DNA from: Planctomycetota bacterium
Lineage (GTDB): Bacteria > Planctomycetota > Planctomycetia > Gemmatales > Gemmataceae
NCBI GenBank assembly: GCA_021413735.1
Contig: JAIOPV010000012.1
Span: forward strand, 18,811-82,810
Direction of reading: 5' to 3'
DNA: 64,000 bases
The notes beneath the pieces were generated by a model that was not told where the DNA came from, made no database searches, and saw nothing but the letters and a program-made list of their open reading frames with translations. The position numbers and the translations under genes are program-made. Below, piece after piece: positions 11,146-20,754 of this stretch; the stretch's first letter is position 1; the number at the start of each line of letters is the position of its first letter.

Positions 11146-11520
11146 CTGATGATCCAAGCAGGACCGCAATCCGGTTTCGTCTTCACCATCTGGTCACGGA
11201 CGACCGCAAGGGTCCGCGGACCAAACTCCTTGGCGGGCGTGTGGCCGTCCGGTCGCGCATTGGCGGAGGCAGCGACGACTTCGTGGATCGTGACATCGGG
11301 GGAAGCGTCCGGCGAAGTGCAGACGGCGAGCACGGCCGCCGAACTGGGTGGTGGGGCGAGTTCCGCAGTGATGCAGCGGTACTCGGCTTTGCTCTTGGGT
11401 GTGTTGTGCTTGCCCAGGTAGATAAGCTTGGCGGGTTTTGCCGACCAGAATACGGATGTCGGCTTGTTCGCTGGGCTTGTGGTGTTGAGATGCAGGGATG
11501 GGATTCTTCTGTCGCGGCAT
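11142..11520 (-). pseudogene. Remnant of a tyrosine-type site-specific integrase (N-terminal/core-binding region), frameshifted and truncated
   Basis: One minus frame reads MPRQKNPIPASQHHKPSEQADIRILVGK. A second continues LIYLGKHNTPKSKAEYRCITAE...PAKEFGPRTLAVVRDQMV, then stops at 11142-11144. This resembles the N-terminus of planctomycete integrases. It lies directly 3' of tRNA-Gly. Confidence 0.65.
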
Positions 11521-11632
11521 CGGGTGTCTTCGGATGTGGCGTAAGACTACGCCGTTTCGTGACATTCCCGACCGCTCTCCGGGCCACCCGGAGGTAAGCG
11601 TAACCGCTTCGGCCGCAAGGCTTTAGATCAAG

Positions 11633-11704
11633 AGCGGGTGATGGGACTTGAACCCACGACAACCTCGTTGGCAACGAGGTACTCTACCACTGAGTTACAC
11701 CCGC
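11633..11704 (-). tRNA. tRNA-Gly (anticodon GCC)
   Basis: GCGGGTGTAACTCAGTGGTAGAGTACCTCGTTGCCAACGAGGTTGTCGTGGGTTCAAGTCCCATCACCCGC. Cloverleaf arms pair, anticodon loop TTGCCAA, T-arm GTTCAAGTC; CCA not encoded. Confidence 0.96.
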
Positions 11705-11753
11705 AAACGTTACCTGACTCACGCAATTTAGATGGCTCGGGCCACACCTTCAA

Positions 11754-11794
11754 GGGAGATTTTCCCCTACACGCCAGGAATGCCAAAATCTCCC
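11754..11794 (-). terminator. Hairpin downstream of rpe
   Basis: GGGAGATTTT (11754-11763) pairs with AAAATCTCCC (11785-11794), between the rpe stop and the tRNA gene. Confidence 0.45.
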
Positions 11795-11919
11795 CATGAA
11801 GTTGTCGGCAGCACCCCCCAAACCAGGCAATTGGGGAAAGGGGTATGGCCAGCCGAGAGAATCGGATGGTGCCCGAACATCGACTATCAGTTCCAACTCG
11901 AATTCTTCCACGGTTTCGA

Positions 11920-12579
11920 TCACCACTTCACGGTGAGTTGCTGCAACTCCTTCACGGCGGAAGCGATTCCTTGTTTCGCTCCAAACACGGCGGTGCCGGC
12001 CACGAACACATTCGCTCCGGCCTTGGACGCAAGCGGAATCGTTGCGTCGTCGATGCCGCCATCCACTTCGATCTCGCACGCCGGGTTGTGCTTCTGCACC
12101 AGTGCCCGTAACTCCGCGATCCGTGCCGTGCTTTCGGGGATGTACGCCTGCCCGCCGAAGCCGGGGAACACGGTCATGCACAACGCCAGGTCGATATCGC
12201 GAAGAAACGGCTCGATCTTGGCGACCGCCATGTCCGGGTTGAACGCGAGTCCGACCTTCTTGCCGAGGCCACGGCGAATATGTTCGATGATGGCTCGTGG
12301 GTCTGGGTGAACTTCAAGGTGAACGATGAGCGTGTCGGCTCCGGCTTTGACGAATCCATCAAGGAATTTCCCAGGATCTTGGACCATCAAGTGAACTTCG
12401 AGCGGTAACTTCGTGACGGGCCGAAGCCCCTTCACGACCACGGCCCCCATGCTGAGATTGGGGACGAAGTGGCCATCCATCACATCGACGTGAATTCGGT
12501 TGACACCGGCGGCTTCGACTTCACGGACCAACTCGCCAAGGCGTGAAAAGTCAGCCGCGAGGATGGATGGTGCAATCAT
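11920..12579 (-). CDS. rpe: Ribulose-phosphate 3-epimerase
   Basis: MIAPSILAADFSRLGE, NRIHVDVMDGHFVPNLSMGAVVV, LEVHLMVQDP, VFPGFGGQAYI, EIEVDGGID. Confidence 0.96.
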   Translation of the reverse strand: MIAPSILAADFSRLGELVREVEAAGVNRIHVDVMDGHFVPNLSMGAVVVKGLRPVTKLPLEVHLMVQDPGKFLDGFVKAGADTLIVHLEVHPDPRAIIEHIRRGLGKKVGLAFNPDMAVAKIEPFLRDIDLALCMTVFPGFGGQAYIPESTARIAELRALVQKHNPACEIEVDGGIDDATIPLASKAGANVFVAGTAVFGAKQGIASAVKELQQLTVKW

Positions 12580-12746
12580 GTTGGTTTCACGTTTGGGGGC
12601 AGCGTTTCGGGTGTGAGTCAGTTTCCGGCTTCGCAGTGCGTTTGCCAAGGGGTAGGGGCTGCTCTGCCGCAAGCGGTGGAACCCAATTCCCCGCTTCCCC
12701 GTATAATTCTCTGCTCACCCGAACTACGCTCCGGAACTCACGGCCA

Positions 12747-14060
12747 ATGCCTGACCGTTTCCCAAATCGATACACGCCCGAAAAACGCCTTCCCCTGTGG
12801 CAACAATTACGGGTCGAGAATCTGTCGTTCCGGCAAGCCGCGCTCAACGTTATCTCATACATCCGCAAGTCGATCCACAAGAAGTACACGGCCCCCAAAG
12901 AAGTCTTGCTGCACTTCGCAATTCAGCGGCAAATCTTCCAGCACCTGATGAAGCAGCCCAAAGATCCAGGCTCCACCAGGCTCGGGCTTGTCGGCGACAT
13001 CATGTGGATTCGCGACGGCTGGGATAACTTCCTCGATTCCGGTGTCCTCGATTACCTGAACGCCCACGATGCGGTCGTCGGGAACCTCGAATCCGTGATC
13101 TCGACACGATTCAAAGTGCCGAGCCTGTTTCCCGATTACTTCACGTACAATTCGCATCCGAATCTCGTGAAGGCATTCCGCCGTCCGGATGGGCGCAGCA
13201 CATTCTCGGCGTTGTCGCTGGCGAACAACCACGCTCTCGACCGTGGTGAAATCGGTGCCCGCGACACGCAAGATTTACTCAACGAACTTGGCATTCCGCA
13301 CTCGGGCATCGTCTTCGGACAGGACGAGAAGCCGTACACGACGTTCGAGGTGAACGGCATCAAGGTCGGCTTCTACGCGGTGGCATGGGGGTTGAACTCG
13401 TTCGTTTCGCCAAATCTGAACGTTCGGATGCACTCGCTGCCGACAGGGGTGTTTGAACCGGCCGCTCCGGTCGATCTCGTGGAGATTCGCAAAGTTCTCG
13501 CGGACATGGCAGCGGACGGATGCGAGTTCCGAATCGTGTCGCTGCACTGGGGTTACGAGTTCGAGTATTACCCGTGCCCTGGCGTGATGCGGGTGGGCCA
13601 TCAGGTCGTGCGAGCCGGAGCTGATCTCGTTCTCGGAACGCACCCGCACGTTCAGCAACCGTGCGAGACTCTTTTCGTGAACGGCTACGAAAACAGGCTT
13701 CCGGAACCGATCCGCGAACTCGCCGAGTATCACTCCACGCTGACCGCCGAGGGTCCGCAACGGAAAGCGATGATTGCTTACTCGATGGGCAACCTTGCCA
13801 CGACGATGTTCACCTTCGAGTGCAAGATCGGCTGGATTCTGAGTCTTCGGCTATTCCGCGACAGCAGTGGCCGCATCGACTGGAACCCCGATGCTTCGGC
13901 GTTTGTCGTGAACGTGCCCAGGTTTGGCCGCAAACGCGAACGTCGGCTCTTGATGCTCGACGACTACCGCAAGCAGTCGTTGAAACACCGTCGCGTTCCG
14001 CCGTGGGAGGAAACGTACTTTGCGTTCCTCGAAAAGCATGTTGGAGCCGGTCTGGAATAA
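12747..14060 (+). CDS. CapA family protein (poly-gamma-glutamate synthesis protein-like)
   Basis: LGLVGDIMWI, VVGNLESVIST, FSALSLANNHALDRGEIGARDTQDLLNELGI, VSLHWGYEFEYYP, GADLVLGTHPHVQQPCE, IAYSMGNL. Confidence 0.88.
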   Translation: MPDRFPNRYTPEKRLPLWQQLRVENLSFRQAALNVISYIRKSIHKKYTAPKEVLLHFAIQRQIFQHLMKQPKDPGSTRLGLVGDIMWIRDGWDNFLDSGVLDYLNAHDAVVGNLESVISTRFKVPSLFPDYFTYNSHPNLVKAFRRPDGRSTFSALSLANNHALDRGEIGARDTQDLLNELGIPHSGIVFGQDEKPYTTFEVNGIKVGFYAVAWGLNSFVSPNLNVRMHSLPTGVFEPAAPVDLVEIRKVLADMAADGCEFRIVSLHWGYEFEYYPCPGVMRVGHQVVRAGADLVLGTHPHVQQPCETLFVNGYENRLPEPIRELAEYHSTLTAEGPQRKAMIAYSMGNLATTMFTFECKIGWILSLRLFRDSSGRIDWNPDASAFVVNVPRFGRKRERRLLMLDDYRKQSLKHRRVPPWEETYFAFLEKHVGAGLE

Positions 14061-14074
14061 AGTCCCGAGTCGTT

Positions 14075-14127
14075 TTCGCCGCTTGCGGCGTAGCGGTGGC
14101 AATTAGCGCGACGCCGCAAGCGGCGAA
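14075..14127. repeat. Inverted repeat, family A (TTCGCCGCTTGCGGCGT / ACGCCGCAAGCGGCGAA)
   Basis: Perfect 17-bp arms at 14075-14091 and 14111-14127, 14 bp after the capA-like stop. Confidence 0.9.
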
Positions 14128-14142
14128 GTCAGAGAACGCACA

Positions 14143-14478
14143 ATGCCAAGATTTCCGATCGCTCGCAAGCTGCTCAGGTTCGCCGGTCGCGCACGCCGCA
14201 ACTGGCTGACCCGGCACCAGAACACGTTCAACTTCTGGATTCACATGCTCGGCATCCCGCTGGCCTTCGCGGGCATTCCCCTTCTGTTCATCGCGGATTG
14301 GGAGTGGGGCGTCGGAGTGATCATTGCCGGGTATCTACTCCAATGGATCGGGCACCGCGTCGAAGGGAACGATGTCGGTGAATTGATCCCGCTGAAACGT
14401 CTCCTCGGATTGCCGGTCGTTGCGATCGCGCCGCAATATGCCGCCGCTCGCTCCTTGCCCATTCCCCCAGCAACTTGA
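14143..14478 (+). CDS. Mpo1-like / DUF962 family membrane protein
   Basis: NWLTRHQNTFNFWIHMLGIPLAFAGIPLLF, YLLQWIGHRVEGNDVGELI. Confidence 0.78.
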   Translation: MPRFPIARKLLRFAGRARRNWLTRHQNTFNFWIHMLGIPLAFAGIPLLFIADWEWGVGVIIAGYLLQWIGHRVEGNDVGELIPLKRLLGLPVVAIAPQYAAARSLPIPPAT

Positions 14479-14611
14479 GCCATTCCTGCCAGTTCGCCCA
14501 AAACCTCAACCACATCGCCGGAAAAGTCGATTCAATCGACAACTCAGGTAAATTCCATCACGTTCGCGAGTCGATGGGTGAAGAGCAGCCCTTTCGGAGT
14601 CGGGGGACTTC

Positions 14612-17014
14612 ATGGGGCAACGCGGTCCGGGACGGGGGGACGCGATGAGTCGCAAGCGGTGGGTTAAACGGATTCTTGCTGGGTTGCTCGCCATCGGCTC
14701 GGCCGGTGGATGCAAGCAACGCGTGTTCATGGAACCGGCGGACTACAAAGATGCTGTGATGAACGCGCTTCCGCGCGGCCTCGAATCGGACCCGCATAGC
14801 ACCCTCACACCCGACAAGGTGGATCGTGTTACCCAGGAGAAAGGGCCAGGTGACGTGCTCGACACGACCCGGCCCCCTCGGATGGTCACGTTGCAGGAAT
14901 GCATCGCGATCGCCTTGGAGCAGGGTAACACCGGGTCACAAACTCCGACGAACTTCGGCTTCAAGACCGAATCCATCGAGACCCAGAACGGCCGAACCAT
15001 CGGCGGTTCCGACTCGATCAAGGTCTTCGCGGTCGATCCGGCCATCTCGGCGGTGAGCCTGGAACGGTCGTTGTCGAAGTTCGACGCTCGGTGGGTGAAC
15101 AGTCTCACCTGGCAGAAATTCGACCAGCCAACCGCGGCACAGTTCTTGTCATTCCAGAACTCCCGCGATGTTGCGAACCTCACGACCACGCTGGCTAAGC
15201 CGTTGCCCACCGGTGGTGTCAGTGCGATCACGTTCAGCACCGATTACCAGAAGTTCACCAGCAACTCTGGCTCGGGGTTCGTGAATCCGAACTATACGCC
15301 GCGAGTGCAGTTCACCTTCGAGCAACCGTTGTGGCGTTTGTTCGGCGTCGAGGCTAACCAACTCGCGGGAAGCCATCCGGGCAGCCAGTTGCTCAACCTC
15401 CAGCCCAGCGGTGGAGCTGGCACGGAAGGTATCCTGATTAGCCGCATCCGGGTCGATCAGGCGAAGGCAGATTTCGACGTCAAAGTGAACTACCTGCTGG
15501 TGAATATCGAGACTGCGTACTGGAATTTGTATGCCGCGTACTACAACTTGTACGCCCAGGAAGAAGGCATGCGGCAGGCGTTCGAGGGCTACCGATTCAT
15601 CCAGATTCGAGTGGAAACCGGGAACCAACCGCCGCAGGACGCTTATCAGGCTCGTGCTCAGTTCGAGCGATTCCGCCGACAGGTGTATCAGGCTCGCGGA
15701 CAGGTTCTGGAATCGGAACGACAAATTCGCGGCATGATGGGGCTGCGAAGCGACGACGGCTTCCGGCTCATCCCGATCGACAAGCCGAACGAGGCACCGT
15801 TCCGTCCGGATTTCTACGAGGCCGCAAACGAGGCACTCTCGAACCGTCCGGAACTTCTCGAAGCCCGAGAAACGGTGAAGTTCAATCAGTTGAACGTTCA
15901 GCTTCAGAAGAACCTTCGCCGGCCTGACCTGCGATTGGTTAGCCAGTACGACATTGCCGGGCTGGGAACCCGCCTCGACGGAAGCGAAACCCTCGCGGGG
16001 GGTGTTCCTGGGAACGCACTGTCGAGCTTCACGAGCAACAACTTCAATAGCTGGACCGTCGGCTTCCGTCTGGATATGCCGCTCGGGTTCCGCGACGCGA
16101 ACGGCCTCGTCCGGGATTCGCAACTGAACCTGGCTCGAAGCTACTTCCAGCTTCGCGATGCCGAGATGAAGGCTCTCGAATACCTCGTGCAGCAGTATCG
16201 CCGCGTGATTCAGGCGCACGCGGAAATCGGGCCAGCCCGCGAAGAACGGAAGGCATTGCAGATCTACCTCGGGAAGATCAAGGAGTTGATCGACATCGGA
16301 CGGTGGGATGCGAACTCCTATCAGCAGTACCTGACCGTTCAGCGTGACCTGGCAACTTCGATTGCGAACGAGTTCCGGGCGATCGCGGATTACAACTCCG
16401 CGCTGGCAGCGATGGAACTCGCGAAGGGCACGATTCAGCAGTACAACAAGGTCTCGGTGAATGAGGGGCCGCTTCCGCCTTGGGCGCAGAAGAAGGCTGC
16501 GGACCACATCCGAGAGCGAACCGAGTCGGCGTTGAAACTGCGAGAGCGGGATTGCTCGCCAGAACCGGCTGGTCCGGGCGTGATCGGCAGCACCCCAATC
16601 GCGCCGCCGGGTGGAACGCCGTTGATCGGCAACATCACGCTGCCGCCGTTCGCTGAGCAACGCGCTCCGCTGCCGGATGCCCTGCCAACGCCGCTACCAC
16701 TCGATCCGAAGAAGGTAGCGCCAAGCCTGCCGAGCGGTATCGGGATGAGCGCACAACCGCCCGCGACAACGCGGCTGACGCAACCGGCCCCGCAGTTCCC
16801 GAACCCGACGTTTGTTGGCAACGGGGATCCGGCTGGCGTGTTCTTCCAGCCTGTGGGAACAGCCTCGTTCGCACCGCGGACTCCGGCTGCATCGGCGATT
16901 TCGACAGAGACGAAGCCGTCACCGGCTCCGCCAGCCCCGCCGCTGCCGACGCCATTCCCAGCGGGAGGCGGTTCCGTTCCACTGCCGGTTCCGCCACTTG
17001 GTTCAGCACCGTAA
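14612..17014 (+). CDS. TolC family outer-membrane protein
   Basis: LQECIAIALEQG, FTFEQPLWR, paired ~200-aa coiled-coil repeats, YLTVQRDLATSIANEFRAIADYNSALAAMELAKGTI; proline-rich C-terminus. The true start may be MSRKRW at ~14645. Confidence 0.88.
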   Translation: MGQRGPGRGDAMSRKRWVKRILAGLLAIGSAGGCKQRVFMEPADYKDAVMNALPRGLESDPHSTLTPDKVDRVTQEKGPGDVLDTTRPPRMVTLQECIAIALEQGNTGSQTPTNFGFKTESIETQNGRTIGGSDSIKVFAVDPAISAVSLERSLSKFDARWVNSLTWQKFDQPTAAQFLSFQNSRDVANLTTTLAKPLPTGGVSAITFSTDYQKFTSNSGSGFVNPNYTPRVQFTFEQPLWRLFGVEANQLAGSHPGSQLLNLQPSGGAGTEGILISRIRVDQAKADFDVKVNYLLVNIETAYWNLYAAYYNLYAQEEGMRQAFEGYRFIQIRVETGNQPPQDAYQARAQFERFRRQVYQARGQVLESERQIRGMMGLRSDDGFRLIPIDKPNEAPFRPDFYEAANEALSNRPELLEARETVKFNQLNVQLQKNLRRPDLRLVSQYDIAGLGTRLDGSETLAGGVPGNALSSFTSNNFNSWTVGFRLDMPLGFRDANGLVRDSQLNLARSYFQLRDAEMKALEYLVQQYRRVIQAHAEIGPAREERKALQIYLGKIKELIDIGRWDANSYQQYLTVQRDLATSIANEFRAIADYNSALAAMELAKGTIQQYNKVSVNEGPLPPWAQKKAADHIRERTESALKLRERDCSPEPAGPGVIGSTPIAPPGGTPLIGNITLPPFAEQRAPLPDALPTPLPLDPKKVAPSLPSGIGMSAQPPATTRLTQPAPQFPNPTFVGNGDPAGVFFQPVGTASFAPRTPAASAISTETKPSPAPPAPPLPTPFPAGGGSVPLPVPPLGSAP

Positions 17015-17039
17015 ATACCTTGAGAAATCGATGTTGATG

Positions 17040-17067
17040 AACGGAGGACATCAGTCCTCCGTTTTTT
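17040..17067 (+). terminator. Rho-independent terminator after TolC-like gene
   Basis: AACGGAGGAC-ATCA-GTCCTCCGTT followed by a T-run. Confidence 0.9.
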
Positions 17068-17257
17068 CATTTGAGGCGATTGCGAAGCAGCAGGCGGCGT
17101 GAATTGTGACGGCACTTGCGGCTTCGCAGGCACCCATCATTGCAAACCGGCATAGACACGGCTGGAAAAAGTGCGTTAGCATATTAAGTGACCTCTCAAA
17201 CCGCAAGGACGCGGTCACGTCCTTTTGTCGGAATTCTTTTCCTCGGAGGGCATTCAA

Positions 17258-18235
17258 ATGCCCATCACCCGCACACTCTTCCTGGCCGCTCCCATCTCGT
17301 TGACCCTCGCCGCGCTGTTCGCTCCATTCCACGGAATTGCTGCGAACGCTGCACCAGACCGCACCCCGCCCGAACCGGCACGGATTGCCACCGGACTCGA
17401 CGTTGAAGTGAAATGCGTCGATGAAAGCTCGCTCAAGTTGAAACTCCTCGACGAGAAACTCGAACTTGTCACCAAGTACGGGTTCCTTCAGATCGCCGTC
17501 GGTGACATCCGCCGAATCGAGTTCGCGCATCGTTGCCCAGCCGATGTCGCAGAGAAGATCGCACTTGCGATTTCCAAGCTCGGTCACTCGGATTTCCAGA
17601 TCCGCGAGCAGGCAACCACGGAACTCAAGAACCACCGCGAACGGTCGTATCCGTTCCTGCTGAGGTCGCTTAAGAACGACGACCCCGAAGTGAGTCGCCG
17701 AGCAGACGAAGCGTTGAAATTCATTCAGGCGAAGGTGCCCGCCCAGCTTCTGGAGGCACGCGATAACGACGTCGTTTTCACCGAAGACTCGAAGTTCACG
17801 GGGAAACTGACCGCTCAGAGCGTTCGTGTTCTCACAGGAATGTTCGGGGAGCAAACGCTGAAGTTGGCTGATTTGCGTTCGTTGCGAACCGGTGCGGGTA
17901 TCGCTTCGGATGAGTTCGCGAACGCCGTGGCGGCTCCCGCGACGCTGGCGACGTACCAGCAGCAGTTCGGCAAGGAACTCGTGTTCACGCTGACGGGGCA
18001 CACGCCCGCGAACGGTCAGCAGGCGACTGTTTGGGGCACGGATGTCTACACGCTCGACTCGAATCTCGCGGCAGCGGCCGTTCACGCTGGGCTTGCGAAA
18101 CCAGGCGAGGTGGTGGCTGTGCGGGTGCGGGTGGTTCAGTCGCCGGCCCAGTACACGGCGAGTTCGCGCAACGGCGTGAATTCGAACGCCTACGGGAACT
18201 TTGCTTCTGGTGCGTTCGAGTTCGTGAAGCGATGA
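17258..18235 (+). CDS. Hypothetical secreted protein with HEAT-like segment
   Basis: ATG at 17258 preceded by CGGAGGG; signal peptide; SKLGHSDFQIREQATTELKNH...SRRADEALKFI. Confidence 0.75.
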   Translation: MPITRTLFLAAPISLTLAALFAPFHGIAANAAPDRTPPEPARIATGLDVEVKCVDESSLKLKLLDEKLELVTKYGFLQIAVGDIRRIEFAHRCPADVAEKIALAISKLGHSDFQIREQATTELKNHRERSYPFLLRSLKNDDPEVSRRADEALKFIQAKVPAQLLEARDNDVVFTEDSKFTGKLTAQSVRVLTGMFGEQTLKLADLRSLRTGAGIASDEFANAVAAPATLATYQQQFGKELVFTLTGHTPANGQQATVWGTDVYTLDSNLAAAAVHAGLAKPGEVVAVRVRVVQSPAQYTASSRNGVNSNAYGNFASGAFEFVKR

Positions 18236-18242
18236 AGAGAAG

Positions 18243-18304
18243 TTTCTTCGCCACTTGCGGCGTAGCGCTCACAATGGAGCGCTACGCCGCAAGTGGCGAA
18301 GAAA
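18243..18304. repeat. Inverted repeat, family A, 28-bp perfect arms
   Basis: TTTCTTCGCCACTTGCGGCGTAGCGCTC (18243-18270), loop ACAATG, exact reverse complement at 18277-18304. Fills the gap between convergent genes. Confidence 0.95.
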
Positions 18305-18318
18305 AGTAACAATTGCTC

Positions 18319-19317
18319 TTACCCTTTCCGGCGGCGGGTGGCCGCCACGTCTGGGTTCACCCAGTTCGGGAGCGGTTCGCCCTTAACGCCAGCGACGAGG
18401 TTGTTCGCGCACAACCTCGCCATTGCGTTGCGTGTGTCGATCGTCGCGCTTGCGATGTGCGGAGCGATGACGCAGTTCGCCAACTGATACAACTCGTGTT
18501 CTGGCGGCAGCGGCTCGGGTTCCGTGACATCCAACCCCGCCGCGAAGATCGTTCCGTTGCGAAGTGCCTCAGCGAGTGCGGGCTGATCTACGAGCGGCCC
18601 CCGCGACGTGTTCACGAACACCGCCGTCCGCTTCATTTTCTTGAACTGCGTCGCACTGAATAGCCCCTTCGTCGAAGGGTTCAGGTCGGCGTGAACCGAC
18701 ACGAAATCACTCTGTGCGAGCAGATCATCGAGTTCCAGACGCTTCGCGCCGAGTTCCTTCTCGGCCTCCACGCTTGGCGACCGCTTCGTGTAAAGCACCT
18801 TCATGCCCCAGCCATGATGAAGGCGTTTCGCGGTGGCGAAGCCGATGCGCCCCATGCCGACGATTCCGAGCGTGCGGCCCGCGAGATCCTGCCCCAACCA
18901 GCCGAGTGGTTCCCACGTCAACCAGCGACCAGCCTTCGCGTCGGCAGCACTTTCTGCGATTCGTCTGGCGGCGTTCAACAACAGCGTCACGGCAATGTCG
19001 GCGGTTGCGTCCGTGAGAACGCCAGGCGTGTTTCCGACGCAGACCCCACGCTGCGTACACGCGGGCACATCCACGTTGTTGTAGCCGACCGCGAAGTTGC
19101 TCACGACCTTTAGCCGTGGGGCGGCATCGAGCAACGCACCATCGACGCGATCCGTGAGCAGCGACACGAGGCCATCGCAATCCTTCACGCGATCACGCAG
19201 CACGTCGGCAGAGGGCGGCAACTGATTCGGCCACACATCGACGTCGCACACAGCGGAGATCGCATTCAAACCCTCGTCGGGGATGCGACGGGCGACGAAG
19301 ACCTTTGGACGCGACAT
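18319..19317 (-). CDS. D-isomer-specific 2-hydroxyacid dehydrogenase (glyoxylate/hydroxypyruvate reductase-like)
   Basis: KVFVARRIPDEGL, FAVGYNNVDVPACTQRGV, GRTLGIVGMGRIGFATAKRL, NTSRGPLVDQPALAEALRNGTIFAAGLDVTEPEPLPPEHELYQLANCVIAPHIASAT. Confidence 0.95.
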   Translation of the reverse strand: MSRPKVFVARRIPDEGLNAISAVCDVDVWPNQLPPSADVLRDRVKDCDGLVSLLTDRVDGALLDAAPRLKVVSNFAVGYNNVDVPACTQRGVCVGNTPGVLTDATADIAVTLLLNAARRIAESAADAKAGRWLTWEPLGWLGQDLAGRTLGIVGMGRIGFATAKRLHHGWGMKVLYTKRSPSVEAEKELGAKRLELDDLLAQSDFVSVHADLNPSTKGLFSATQFKKMKRTAVFVNTSRGPLVDQPALAEALRNGTIFAAGLDVTEPEPLPPEHELYQLANCVIAPHIASATIDTRNAMARLCANNLVAGVKGEPLPNWVNPDVAATRRRKG

Positions 19318-19538
19318 AGTTACACCGGTGGAATGGGGGTTCAGTGAGTTTAGAAGTCGCGCCCGCAACGTGAAGCGGTCGCCCCAACGGGGCGACGCCG
19401 CACGGTTGGGAAAGTGGCGCAGACACGGGGAGCGGCGACGGCTATCTAACTTCCGGTTTCGCAGCGGGGAGCGTCCCCGCGGGATCGGATGCCCGCGGTT
19501 TCCCCCGGCTAATCCCCCAGGTACGGAGACCCCACACC

Positions 19539-20576
19539 ATGTTGTTGTCCCGATGGAAGATGATGGCCGGCGTGCTCGGCGTGACGCTCGGCGGTCTGGC
19601 TGCCGTGGCCGGTCAATGCCCGAAGATGGATTCGTCGAAGACCAGCCGCCACCAGGCTAACCTGCCGCCCGACATCGAACTCCCAAAGCCTTCCAACACG
19701 CCACCGGCTGGCAATCCCAGCACGAAGCCAGCCATCCCGCCGGCTCCTGTGGTTCCCACGCCTGGGCTGCCGTCGCTTCCCACAGTGGAATTGCCACCGG
19801 CACCACCTGCAACTCAGTTGCCCGACCTCCCGAAGGCCACCGAAAAGGCTCCGTCGCCGCCAACAACGCCACCCATGGCAACGCCGACGCCACCTGCAAC
19901 GTTGCCAGCGGTTCCAGCTTCACCGGTGATTCCGGCGAGCGGAACCGACGTCAAGCCGTTACTGCCGCCGCCTGTGCCTTCGGAGCCGATGGCTAAACCG
20001 ACGCCACCCGTGGCAACGCCAACGCCACCGTCGAGCTACACAGAGGTTCCTCCGCCTGTTACCGAGACGAAGCCAACGCCGCCGAAACCGAGCGTTCCCT
20101 CGTTCACGCCACCGGCTAATCCGGCTATCGACCCACCCCCGAGTGATCCGGTGGTTGAGCCGTCGCCACGGAAGAGTCCGAAGCCAGAAGTGTACGATGC
20201 TCCGAAGGCCAACCTCGCTACCAAGTACCGCATTCTGCTGCGGGTCGGCGAAGGCGAACCGACCTTCGAGGTGAAGTTCGGCGACGATCTCGTGCTGAAG
20301 GTCATCTGCGAGAAGATCGACATCAAGTCGCCCGAGAAGGGTGCTGCGGGGCTGTCGGCCGTGAAGGCCAGCGGAAAAGTGCGGTTCGTGGGCTTCGGTG
20401 CGGAAGGAACGTGCGAAGAGCTATCGTTCCTCGCAGGCACCGGCGAAGTCAGCATGGCCGGCGCTGTGAAGATTCAGGTGAAGGACAAGCTCGGCCGCAT
20501 CGAGTCTGAACTCTCGACCGAGACGATGAAGTACAAGATTGATCCGTCCGCGGTGCTCACTGGCGGGAAGCCGTAA
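19539..20576 (+). CDS. Hypothetical secreted protein with long Pro/Thr-rich linker
   Basis: Signal peptide followed by ~180 aa of P-rich repeats (PPVATPTPPSSYTEVPPPVTETKPTPPKPS), then a folded C-terminal domain. Confidence 0.75.
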   Translation: MLLSRWKMMAGVLGVTLGGLAAVAGQCPKMDSSKTSRHQANLPPDIELPKPSNTPPAGNPSTKPAIPPAPVVPTPGLPSLPTVELPPAPPATQLPDLPKATEKAPSPPTTPPMATPTPPATLPAVPASPVIPASGTDVKPLLPPPVPSEPMAKPTPPVATPTPPSSYTEVPPPVTETKPTPPKPSVPSFTPPANPAIDPPPSDPVVEPSPRKSPKPEVYDAPKANLATKYRILLRVGEGEPTFEVKFGDDLVLKVICEKIDIKSPEKGAAGLSAVKASGKVRFVGFGAEGTCEELSFLAGTGEVSMAGAVKIQVKDKLGRIESELSTETMKYKIDPSAVLTGGKP

Positions 20577-20602
20577 AAAGTTGAAAGCGTGTGCAGTTTT
20601 GG

Positions 20603-20630
20603 CGAGCGGGGGACTTGTGTTCCCCGCTCG
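20603..20630 (+). terminator. GC-rich hairpin downstream of proline-rich gene
   Basis: CGAGCGGGGGA...TCCCCGCTCG; no strong T-run. Confidence 0.55.
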
Positions 20631-20754
20631 TTGTACATATCAACATCGAAAAGCAGCACGGCCACATCTTCGGCGCTGTTTCCGCCCGGCACAGCATGTG
20701 CTAAAGTCGCTAATGATTCCCGTGTGGCATTCACACCGGGTTGAGGGATCATCC

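Noticed and set aside
11149-11421. 90-aa plus-strand ORF in the integrase remnant region
   Set aside because: The minus-strand frames show integrase-like sequence; the plus ORF has none.
15149-16660. 503-aa minus-strand ORF opposite the TolC-like gene
   Set aside because: Shadow ORF; no family motifs, and the plus-strand frame is clearly coding.
19661-20200. Proline/threonine-rich repeats in 19539-20576 considered as an unusual repeat system
   Set aside because: Fits an ordinary extended linker in a secreted or envelope protein; repeats are amino-acid level and irregular.
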